NCBI GenBank assembly: GCA_900549415.1
Contig: URNX01000011.1
Span: forward strand, 22,855 to 86,854
Direction: 5' to 3'
Length of the DNA stretch: 64,000 nt
Source: an uncultured bacterium
Lineage (GTDB): Bacteria > Verrucomicrobiota > Lentisphaeria > Victivallales > UBA1829
The notes under the pieces are model-generated. The model did no database searches, was not told the DNA's origin, and saw only the letters and a list, made by a program, of their open reading frames with translations. Positions 8,747 to 15,582 of the stretch are shown piece after piece (position 1 is the stretch's first letter; each line of letters opens with the position of its first letter). The translations under genes were made by a program, and so were the position numbers.

Positions 8747-9442
8747 TTAGATTTCTGTTAATTTCACGATCCCCGCGACGGCGGCGGTTTCCACGCGCAG
8801 AATCCAGCGTCCGATGCGCAGCGGCTTTGCTCCGGCTTCGATCAGCTTCCGCTCCTCCGCATCGGAAAATCCGCCTTCGGGACCGACAAACCACGCGACG
8901 TCCGCCGCGGTGTCCGCGCCGGGTTCGGTGGCGTTCGGGGAGCCGTAACGGAGTTCATCGCAGCAGGAGACCGCATCCGCCACAGCCGCGGCAAACGGGA
9001 GCGGCGCAGAAGTTTGCGGAAGAAAGACGTTGCCCGACTGCTTGCAGGCTTCAAACATGGCATCCGCCCAGCGTCCGGCGACGGATGATGCATCGGGTTC
9101 GGAGACGCTGAATTCGCAGATCATGGGGACAATCCGCCAGACGCCGAGTTCGGTTGCTTCGCGCAGAACCGAATCCATTTTCTGCCTGCGCGGAGGTGCA
9201 ATGTAAAGATGAACGCGTCTTGCCGGCGGTTCGAGCGTGCGGATGTCGCGGATGATGAGCGTGCGTCCGGGGCGGACTTCGGCGGATGCGATTCTGCCGC
9301 ATCCGTCGAGCAGCTCCACGACGTCGCCCGGAGTTGCGCGGAGAATCTTGAACAGATGAGTCTCCTCGCTCCGGTCGAGCGTCACTTCCGCGCCGGGTTC
9401 GGCGCGGTCGAGAATATCACAGCGGAATTTGCGTACGCTCAT
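8747..9442 (-). CDS. rsmE: 16S rRNA (uracil-1498-N3)-methyltransferase RsmE
   Basis: A 231-residue SPOUT-class methyltransferase with an N-terminal PUA-like domain and the C-terminal knot. Recognition rests on the family segments QKMDSVLREATELGVWRIVP, FEACKQSGN and the SAM-binding FVGPEGGFSDAEE and ILRVETA stretches. The ATG at 9440-9442 overlaps the stop of the upstream esterase gene as ATGA, which sets the start; the longer frame to 9466 lacks support. Last gene of the long ftsA operon before the two-component pair. Confidence 0.92.
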   Translation of the reverse strand: MSVRKFRCDILDRAEPGAEVTLDRSEETHLFKILRATPGDVVELLDGCGRIASAEVRPGRTLIIRDIRTLEPPARRVHLYIAPPRRQKMDSVLREATELGVWRIVPMICEFSVSEPDASSVAGRWADAMFEACKQSGNVFLPQTSAPLPFAAAVADAVSCCDELRYGSPNATEPGADTAADVAWFVGPEGGFSDAEERKLIEAGAKPLRIGRWILRVETAAVAGIVKLTEI

Positions 9443-10218
9443 GCCTTGCCTTTCAGCGGAAGCCACTTGAGAACGTCCTGAATGCGAGCGTCCCAGTATT
9501 CCCAGCAGTGCGTGCCGGGACCCTCAACGTAGGTGTTCTCATAGCCGAGCTTCCGGAGGTGGTCGCGGAATTCAATGTTTTCCCGGTAGAGGAAATCTTC
9601 CGTTCCGCACGCCTGGAAGAGTTTCGGGCGCGGCGCGCCGGATTCGACGACTTTGGACGCCATGGCAAAGAGGTCGTTCGGGGAACCGGGCAGCGCTTCG
9701 AGCGGTCCGAAATCCGCCTTGTAGAGGGCGGGGTTGCCTTTGTAGAGCCAGTCGTTCCGGAGCGAACCGGAGAGACTCGCCGCCGCGGCGTAGCGTTCGG
9801 GATGATTCAGCGCGAGCTTGAATGCGCCGAATCCGCCCATTGAGAGCCCGGCGACAAAGGTGTCTTCGCGCTTTGTGGAGACGTTGAAGAAGCCGGGGAG
9901 CAGCGCGGGCAGTTCTTCGGAGATGTAATCCCACCAGCGGGAGCCGTCGGGGGTGTTGTTGTAGAAACTGCGCGCGCCGAACGGCATGACGACGGCGATT
10001 CCATAGGTCGCGGCGTAGCGTTCAATGGAGGTCCGGCGCATCCAGATGGACTGGTCGTCGGAACAGCCGTGGAGCAGGTAGAGCACGGGGGAGCCTTCAG
10101 GGGCGACCGCCGAGCCGTCCATGCCGATCTGCGTCGCGCTCTTCTGGGGCATGAGGACGTTGACCGTCGTCGCCATGCCGAGGCAGTCCGAATGAATGTT
10201 GCATTCAAAAAACGCCAT
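9439..10218 (-). CDS. Alpha/beta-hydrolase esterase (tributyrin esterase / esterase D type)
   Basis: A 259-residue cytosolic serine esterase. The nucleophile elbow is GLSMGGFGA, an oxyanion-type LLHGCSDDQS stretch lies near residue 48, and the catalytic His is in the C-terminal PGTHCWEYWD. The family hydrolyses short acyl esters, in part from acylated sugars or S-formylglutathione. There is no signal peptide. It sits between rsmE (4-base overlap) and the HIT gene (2-base gap). A polysaccharide-deacetylase gene two cistrons upstream makes removal of acyl groups from carbohydrates plausible; the natural substrate is not known. Confidence 0.82.
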   Translation of the reverse strand: MAFFECNIHSDCLGMATTVNVLMPQKSATQIGMDGSAVAPEGSPVLYLLHGCSDDQSIWMRRTSIERYAATYGIAVVMPFGARSFYNNTPDGSRWWDYISEELPALLPGFFNVSTKREDTFVAGLSMGGFGAFKLALNHPERYAAAASLSGSLRNDWLYKGNPALYKADFGPLEALPGSPNDLFAMASKVVESGAPRPKLFQACGTEDFLYRENIEFRDHLRKLGYENTYVEGPGTHCWEYWDARIQDVLKWLPLKGKA

Positions 10219-10220
10219 GA

Positions 10221-10703
10221 TTATGCTCCGTGGTCTTCCCCTGCGGCGTCTTCGGCTTCCGCGGGGGCGTCACCGGGCTGCGTTTCGAGCTTGAAGTGCT
10301 TGACGATCTTTTCCGCAATCTCGGTGCGTTCCTGTTCGGAAGCGTATTTGAGCTGACGCCAGTTCCAGTGGAATCCGTCGTCCGTCCAGCGCGGGACGAT
10401 ATGGAGGTGTGCATGCATGACGACCTGTCCGGCAACGGTTCCGTCGGAGAGATGGAGGTTGAATCCATCGCAGTCGAGCGCGCGGCGCATGGCAACGCCG
10501 ATGCGGGAACCGACGCGGAACATGCGTCCGCCGGTCGCTTCGGGGATCGTTGCGACGCTGGTGTTGTGCTCTTTGGGAATGACGAGCGTGTGTCCGAAGT
10601 TGATCGGGGAGATGTCGAGGAAAGCGAGAACGAGATCGTCCTCATAAATTTTGACGGAGGGGATTTCGCCTGCGATGATTTTGCAGAAAATACAGTTTTT
10701 CAT
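10221..10703 (-). CDS. HIT-family nucleotide hydrolase/transferase
   Basis: A 160-residue histidine-triad protein. The motif HAHLH (His97, His99, His101) followed by IVPRW is the catalytic site; CIFC (Cys4, Cys7) begins a zinc-binding N-terminus and IAGEIPS is typical of the HINT/Fhit branch. Such proteins cleave nucleoside phosphoramidates or dinucleoside polyphosphates. The last 35 residues form a charged, Ala/Glu-rich tail. It lies within the ftsA operon between the esterase and deacetylase genes. Confidence 0.88.
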   Translation of the reverse strand: MKNCIFCKIIAGEIPSVKIYEDDLVLAFLDISPINFGHTLVIPKEHNTSVATIPEATGGRMFRVGSRIGVAMRRALDCDGFNLHLSDGTVAGQVVMHAHLHIVPRWTDDGFHWNWRQLKYASEQERTEIAEKIVKHFKLETQPGDAPAEAEDAAGEDHGA

Positions 10704-10719
10704 GGTCTGTTTCCTTGTT

Positions 10720-11418
10720 TTACTTGCCGAGAAGGGGAACGATGTCGATCACGTTCGCCCACTCCGCATCGGGGTCTTCGGTGATGTAGCGGATTTTGTC
10801 TTCGAGCTGCTGCCAAAGGGCTTCATACTCGAACATTTCGTAGCTGTGTCCCCAGAAGTAGAAGACTTTGCAGCCGTTCTTCTTGGCTTCTTCATACTTG
10901 CGGAAGAACATGCCGTCCTGATAATGGCAGTTGGTCGCGAGCTCCATCGGTTCGGTGCAGGCGGTGACGTTGTCCGTGTTTTTTGTATTGCGGGCGTATG
11001 CAAAGCCGTTTTCGTGAAGCAGACGGATCGTTTCGGGTGTGGTCACGCCGCAGGGCCAGGCGAATCCGCGGCAGGGACGCTGCACGATATCTTCGAGATA
11101 GTGACGGGCGTCGAGCGCGGACTTGATCCAGTCGGTGTCGGGAACGGAGCCGGCGTTTTCATGTTTCCAGCAGTGGGAGGCAAGCTCGAAGCCCTGATAG
11201 ACTTCGGGAATGTCTTTGAGCGCGAGCTTTCCGCTGCGGAATCCGCGGTGACTCCAGCCAGTGTCGCCGGGACGCGCCCAGGAGCAGGGGATCCGTTCTT
11301 CGCCCATGAGCCCGGGGTTGAGGTTGAAGGTGGCTTTCGCGCCGTACTGACGCAGCATTCCGGTGAGACGCAGGTCGTTGATGACTCCATCATCCCAACA
11401 CTGTACAACTTTCATCAT
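10720..11418 (-). CDS. Polysaccharide deacetylase (NodB-fold) family protein
   Basis: A 232-residue protein without a signal peptide. The N-terminal CWDDG (Asp9-Asp10) supplies the catalytic base and a metal ligand, and SHCWKHE supplies the two metal-binding histidines in SHxxxH form. NodB-fold enzymes remove N-acetyl groups from amino-sugar polymers or act on related amides. The very strong ribosome site AAAGGAGG lies 7 bases before the tandem ATGs at 11418 and 11415. The cytosolic location suggests a small soluble substrate instead of a wall polymer. Confidence 0.78.
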   Translation of the reverse strand: MMKVVQCWDDGVINDLRLTGMLRQYGAKATFNLNPGLMGEERIPCSWARPGDTGWSHRGFRSGKLALKDIPEVYQGFELASHCWKHENAGSVPDTDWIKSALDARHYLEDIVQRPCRGFAWPCGVTTPETIRLLHENGFAYARNTKNTDNVTACTEPMELATNCHYQDGMFFRKYEEAKKNGCKVFYFWGHSYEMFEYEALWQQLEDKIRYITEDPDAEWANVIDIVPLLGK

Positions 11419-11436
11419 GAGAAACCTCCTTTGAAA

Positions 11437-12087
11437 TTATTCAGCGATCCACGTGTGAATCTGTTTCCGGTGGTCGCAAAGTTCGATGACATCGCCCTTT
11501 TTGAGCGGACCCACGCCGGAGGGCGTTCCGGTGTAGATGATGTCGCCTTTGCGCAGCTTCCAGTACCCGGAGATGTAAAGCAGAAGCTCCGGAATGGGGG
11601 AGATCATTTTTTTTGTCTCTCCGTGCTGACGCAGAGTCCCGCCGACGGTTCCGGTGAACTCAAGCGCATCAAGTTTGTCGATTGCGGGGTCGAAACGGTG
11701 GAAGACCGAGCAGGGAGCCGCGCCGTCGAAGGATTTGGAGATTTCCCAGGGGGAGCGCATCGGGCGGATCCGGCTCTGGGTTTCGCGGAGCGTGAGGTCG
11801 AGTCCGATACCGAGTCCGGCGATATAACTGACGGCGTCCGCCGCGTCCGCGGGAATGCCGTCTTTGCCGATCAGAACGGTCAGTTCCGTTTCGTAATGAA
11901 CGGTTTCTCCGTGGAAAACTGCGGCGACGGGGCTGTTTTCGGGGACAATTGAGGTGACGGGTTTCATGAAGATGACGGGTTCCGGCTTGTCGCCGGGGAA
12001 CTCCTGCACATGGTCGAAATAGTTCAGACCGATGCAGAAGATTCGCTGTGCTTCATATGCGGTGTGGTCGTCGGTGTAAACGTTCAT
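11437..12087 (-). CDS. Fumarylacetoacetate hydrolase family protein
   Basis: A 216-residue protein of the FAH fold, with IFCIGLNYFDHV near the N-terminus, the metal-site region VHYETELTVLIGK and the C-terminal YTGTPSGVGPLKKGD signature. The family includes oxaloacetate tautomerases/decarboxylases, acylpyruvases and 2-hydroxyhepta-2,4-diene-dioate isomerases. I start it at the ATG 12085-12087, which overlaps the M28 peptidase stop as ATGA; the frame continues to 12111 but that would overlap the neighbour by 28 bases. Specific substrate cannot be called. Confidence 0.85.
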   Translation of the reverse strand: MNVYTDDHTAYEAQRIFCIGLNYFDHVQEFPGDKPEPVIFMKPVTSIVPENSPVAAVFHGETVHYETELTVLIGKDGIPADAADAVSYIAGLGIGLDLTLRETQSRIRPMRSPWEISKSFDGAAPCSVFHRFDPAIDKLDALEFTGTVGGTLRQHGETKKMISPIPELLLYISGYWKLRKGDIIYTGTPSGVGPLKKGDVIELCDHRKQIHTWIAE

Positions 12088-12986
12088 GGTTCCATTCCTG
12101 TAAGTTTCCATACCATTTTCAAAGCGATTGCCGCGGAGATTCCGAGGCTGTCTGCGGAAAGTTTGTCGACGGTGTCCCCGGCGGTGTGCCAGTAGATGTT
12201 GTCCGAACCGTACTCGAAGTCGATAAGATCAATTGCGGGGATTCCCGCGTTCTGAAATGCGGTGTGGTCGTCGAGCATCTGCGGTCCGTTGAGCCGGATG
12301 TTTTTATCATAGCCGAGTTCATGTGCGGCTTTCATTGCGGTTGCGGCGAGGATCGGATCGGTGTCGGGGGAGAGGGCGAGCTTCAGATCGCTGTCGCCGA
12401 CCATGTCGAGCAGAATCATGGCGCGGCAGTTCCGGAGTTCATTTTTGCGGCGGAGTTCAGAGACGTAACGCTGGCTGCCGTGAAAACCGTCTCCGTCTGT
12501 GTAGAGAATTTGGGCTTCCTCGCCGTCGAAGAAGACAAAGCGCAGTTCGAGCGGCGGAGTGGTTCCCGCATCCTGAAGAGCCTTCATCATGGCGAACAGC
12601 GCGCCGACACCGGAACCGCCGTCGTTCGCACCCTGGAAATCCGGAATGGAGTCAAATTTTTTCGCGTCGTAATGAGCTCCGATAACGATGAATTCCGGCG
12701 ATTTGCCCGGGAGTACGGCGGAGACGTTCCGGAAGGTCAGTTTTCCGGCGGGCGTCTGCGCCTGGAACACGTCGACGGAGACTTGAAATGCGGGAAGTCC
12801 TTTCGCCTTGCGTTCGATCTGTTCCGCCGCCAGCTTCGCCCCTTCGGAGCCGGAGTGACGCGGCGCGATGAGCGCGAGTTCCTTCGCGTGTTTCAGCGCT
12901 TCGTTTCCGTCAGGGCGCGGAAACGGAACGGCTTTGGAACAGCCGCAGAGCAGAAGCACGGGAAGAATGGCGGGGAGAATTTTCAT
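12084..12986 (-). CDS. M28-family zinc peptidase lipoprotein (glutaminyl-cyclase-like)
   Basis: A 300-residue protein with a lipoprotein signal peptide (MKILPAILPVLLLCGC, lipid Cys16). The M28 metal sites are complete: AHYD, NDGGSG with the bridging Asp, FFDGEEA with the base and ligand Glu, LLDMVGD and the final His in YWHTAGD. The order and length resemble secreted glutaminyl-peptide cyclotransferases as well as aminopeptidases. It directly follows ftsZ with an ATGA overlap. It most likely acts at a membrane surface facing the periplasm. Confidence 0.85.
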   Translation of the reverse strand: MKILPAILPVLLLCGCSKAVPFPRPDGNEALKHAKELALIAPRHSGSEGAKLAAEQIERKAKGLPAFQVSVDVFQAQTPAGKLTFRNVSAVLPGKSPEFIVIGAHYDAKKFDSIPDFQGANDGGSGVGALFAMMKALQDAGTTPPLELRFVFFDGEEAQILYTDGDGFHGSQRYVSELRRKNELRNCRAMILLDMVGDSDLKLALSPDTDPILAATAMKAAHELGYDKNIRLNGPQMLDDHTAFQNAGIPAIDLIDFEYGSDNIYWHTAGDTVDKLSADSLGISAAIALKMVWKLTGMEP

Positions 12987-14164
12987 CGGGTGAGGACTCC
13001 CTTGTTGATGGAGACTTCACGCCGCTGATAAGTCGGAATATCCAGATCTTCGCCCTTGCAGAAGGTCGGAGCGACGCTGGAGAAGACGCCTTTGTCGAAT
13101 GTCTGCAGCTCGAAGAGTCCCTGTTCGAGTGCTCCGGGGGCTTCGGCGGCGCGGGCGTTCTTGCGCCGTCCGGCGGCTTTCTCCTTGCGCGGCTGTGGCT
13201 GGACAGTCTGGTCGAATTTGATCCGGATGACGGTCACCTGGACGCGGTCGCGGATATGTTCGCCGATGGAGACACCGGTGAGAAGGTCGACTTTTTTCGG
13301 GAGTATCGCGGCGATATTTTCGAGCGTGCGTTTGGTCTCTCCGAGTTCGAGGTCGGGGCCGCCGGAGACGGTGACGACTGCGGCGTCGGTTGTTTCGCGT
13401 TTGAATGTTCCTCCGAGGAAGGGGGAGTTGAGCATCCGTTCGACGGCAATTCCGCAGCGGTCGGGTCCATCGGAGCTTTCGCCGTAGCCGACGCCGATTC
13501 CGCAGGAGCATTTTTTGCCTTTGAGCGCGGCCATGAATGCGGCGTAGTCGGAACCGAGCGTGTTTTCGCAGCTCAGCATTCCCGCCACGCCCGCGGCGCT
13601 GTGTGCGAGTTCGAAACACGACTTGGCGAACGCCTCTTCAAACGGGGTTTCCGAGGGGAGCATGGAGAAGAGCAGATCGTTCGGCATCCGCATGACGATA
13701 TCGGCGACGGGAAGCAGATCGTCCAGACAGTCTTCCGCGGCTTTGCGCCGGGCGAACGACTCGAACGAGAAGGGGGTAGTCAGCAGGAATGCGGCAGGGA
13801 GGTTGAGGGTTCGCGCCACGCTTGCGAGTGTGCGCACGCCGCCGGTCGCCACGCCGCCGCCGAGTCCGCCGACGACGATCAGGAGGGATTTCCCGGTCAT
13901 CAGGTTTCCAAGAGCGAGACGCTTTCTCGCAACGGCCTGTTCTCCGCGGATGACGTCTCCGCCGCATCCGCTTCCTTCGCGCCAGGTCCATCCGGAACCG
14001 GCGAGAATGCACGGGATGTTTTTTGCGGCCAGCGGGTCGAGTGCATCGCGGTCGGTGTCGATTGCCGCGAGGGCGTATTCGCATCCTTCGGCGATAAGAG
14101 CGGAGATTACGCGGCTCCCGGCTCCGCCGATTCCAAGTATCAGAACATCATCCGCTTTGCTCAT
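12983..14164 (-). CDS. ftsZ: Divergent cell-division GTPase FtsZ
   Basis: A 393-residue tubulin-fold protein. It keeps the N-terminal GIGGAGSRVI nucleotide loop, an IDTD element, MPNDLLFS (for IPNDRLL) and a C-terminal DIPTYQRR peptide matching the FtsA/ZipA-binding tail. Two core motifs deviate: the tubulin signature GGGTGTG reads GGGVATG (residues 102-108), and the T7 synergy loop NxDxxD reads GSDYAAF (204-210), keeping Asp206 but replacing the second catalytic Asp by Ala209. ftsA lies immediately upstream with a 4-base overlap, which supports orthology. GTP hydrolysis may be slow or altered. Divergent FtsZ is known from Verrucomicrobia and Lentisphaerae. Confidence 0.85.
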   Translation of the reverse strand: MSKADDVLILGIGGAGSRVISALIAEGCEYALAAIDTDRDALDPLAAKNIPCILAGSGWTWREGSGCGGDVIRGEQAVARKRLALGNLMTGKSLLIVVGGLGGGVATGGVRTLASVARTLNLPAAFLLTTPFSFESFARRKAAEDCLDDLLPVADIVMRMPNDLLFSMLPSETPFEEAFAKSCFELAHSAAGVAGMLSCENTLGSDYAAFMAALKGKKCSCGIGVGYGESSDGPDRCGIAVERMLNSPFLGGTFKRETTDAAVVTVSGGPDLELGETKRTLENIAAILPKKVDLLTGVSIGEHIRDRVQVTVIRIKFDQTVQPQPRKEKAAGRRKNARAAEAPGALEQGLFELQTFDKGVFSSVAPTFCKGEDLDIPTYQRREVSINKGVLTR

Positions 14165-15420
14165 AATTTGAATGCCTTTGTCACATCTTTGAGTTTATTG
14201 AAGAATCCGCCGATGTCTTCGAGAGCGTCGGCGACTTTTGCCATGCCTTTGCTTCCGTTCCGCGCGTCGTCCGCCTGGAGCGAGTAGTTGAGTGCGCCGA
14301 GCAGGGCTGTGAAGCGCGGGTTGTCGAGCCCGGTGACCGCTCCGCTGAGTTCGAGCGGTTCTCCGCGGCGGATATGCGTGCGGAAGGTGTTGCGCGCGGA
14401 GTCCATTACGGGCTGAAGCAGGGAGCCTCCGCCCGTCAGCACGATTCCGCTCCGGAGATACGATCCGAGCTGACGCGATTCGACTTCCTCTTTGAGAATG
14501 GAGAACATTTCATAGAGCCGGAGTTCCACGATCCGTTCGTAGGAGCTGACGGGGATTGCTCGGCTCTGTTCGGACGACACCGGCAGCGGCAGGAATGCTT
14601 CGCCGTTGCGCTTGAGCTGTTCAAAGCGTCCTTCGAGCAGAAATTTGCGCGCCTGCTCCTGTGTGAGTTCGAGTCCGACGGCAAGGTCGTTGATGAGATT
14701 GTTGATTCCGACGGGGAGAACTCCGCTCATCAAAACGCCGTCTTCATGGACGAGAATGTAATCGCAGACGCCCGCGCCGACGTCGATGAGCAGAGTTCCC
14801 TGTTCTTTCTCATCGTGCGTGAGTGTCCCGTAAGCTGCGGCGATGCCGGAGAAGACGGGCTGGATTTCCTGTTCGAATCCGAATTCGCGGATCGCTCCGC
14901 GCATGGTTTCGACTTTTGCGCGTTCTGCGAGAATGATATGAATGAATGCGTCGAGGCGGTTTGCGCAGTGCCCGCAGGGATCTTTGACGCGGGTATTCAT
15001 GTCGAGCACGAAATACGAGGTGAACGAAGCGAGGTGGCACTGATCCGCGGAAAGCGACATGCTGGATGCTTTTTCCTCCGCTTCCGCGATATGATTGAGT
15101 GTGATTCTCCGGTCGGAGTCATAGATCGTGACATTTCCCTCGCCCTGCCTGGTCGCGATTCCGCGTCCGGATACTAGAAAGAAGACCTGGTCTCTTTCGA
15201 AAAGTCCGCCGGCGGAGTTGTCGGCGTCTTCAAGCGCTCCGGTGAGTGCTTTTGCCGCTGCCGGCAGATCAATGATTTCCCCTTTGACGACGGCGCCCGC
15301 CGCGTCGCGCGACCCCCATCCGAAGACGGTGGGCTTTCCTCCCTTGTCGCGTCCGCCGTGGAGGACGCATATTTTGGAGGTTCCGAACTCCACGACAGTA
15401 TACAGATCCCTTGTTTTCAA
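14161..15420 (-). CDS. ftsA: Cell-division protein FtsA
   Basis: A 419-residue actin-like ATPase that anchors FtsZ to the membrane. Motifs: VEFGTSKI phosphate-1 loop, TLLIDVGAGVCDYIL phosphate-2 and VLTGGGSLL adenosine motifs, plus a C-terminal amphipathic helix (FFNKLKDVTKAFKL) that would bind the membrane. The start is TTG at 15418-15420 with AAGGA about 8 bases upstream; no ATG fits. First gene of a run that continues with ftsZ, the M28 lipoprotein and five metabolic or RNA genes. No ftsQ, mur or mra gene adjoins it, so this is a detached piece of the division cluster. Confidence 0.92.
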   Translation of the reverse strand: MKTRDLYTVVEFGTSKICVLHGGRDKGGKPTVFGWGSRDAAGAVVKGEIIDLPAAAKALTGALEDADNSAGGLFERDQVFFLVSGRGIATRQGEGNVTIYDSDRRITLNHIAEAEEKASSMSLSADQCHLASFTSYFVLDMNTRVKDPCGHCANRLDAFIHIILAERAKVETMRGAIREFGFEQEIQPVFSGIAAAYGTLTHDEKEQGTLLIDVGAGVCDYILVHEDGVLMSGVLPVGINNLINDLAVGLELTQEQARKFLLEGRFEQLKRNGEAFLPLPVSSEQSRAIPVSSYERIVELRLYEMFSILKEEVESRQLGSYLRSGIVLTGGGSLLQPVMDSARNTFRTHIRRGEPLELSGAVTGLDNPRFTALLGALNYSLQADDARNGSKGMAKVADALEDIGGFFNKLKDVTKAFKL

Positions 15421-15453
15421 AGCCGCATTCCTTGATTTAATTTATATAAGGGA

Positions 15454-15481
15454 AAATTACATCAGAAATCAGTTTTTTCAA
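15454..15481 (-). promoter_or_regulatory. Predicted sigma-70 promoter of the ftsA operon
   Basis: On the minus strand TTGAAA (15476-15481) and TAATTT (15454-15459) are 16 bases apart, placing the transcript start about 30 bases before the TTG start of ftsA. Confidence 0.45.
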
Positions 15482-15532
15482 CTGCCGGACGAAAGATTTC
15501 CGGAGGTTATTTTCTGCATCAAACATTTCCGC

Positions 15533-15561
15533 TTGTCTTTTTGTCGAATGCGGTGTAAATT
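15533..15561 (+). promoter_or_regulatory. Predicted sigma-70 promoter of uvrA
   Basis: TTGTCT (15533-15538) and TAAATT (15556-15561) with a 17-base spacer lie about 20 bases before the uvrA start. I looked for a LexA box of the CTGT-N8-ACAG or GAAC-N4-GTTC kind and saw none. Confidence 0.4.
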
Positions 15562-15582
15562 ACGGAATCACAGGAGACTATT

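Noticed and set aside
15421..15582. LexA/SOS box between ftsA and uvrA
   Set aside because: No sequence with both half-sites of the Gram-negative or Gram-positive SOS box was found near uvrA or uvrB.
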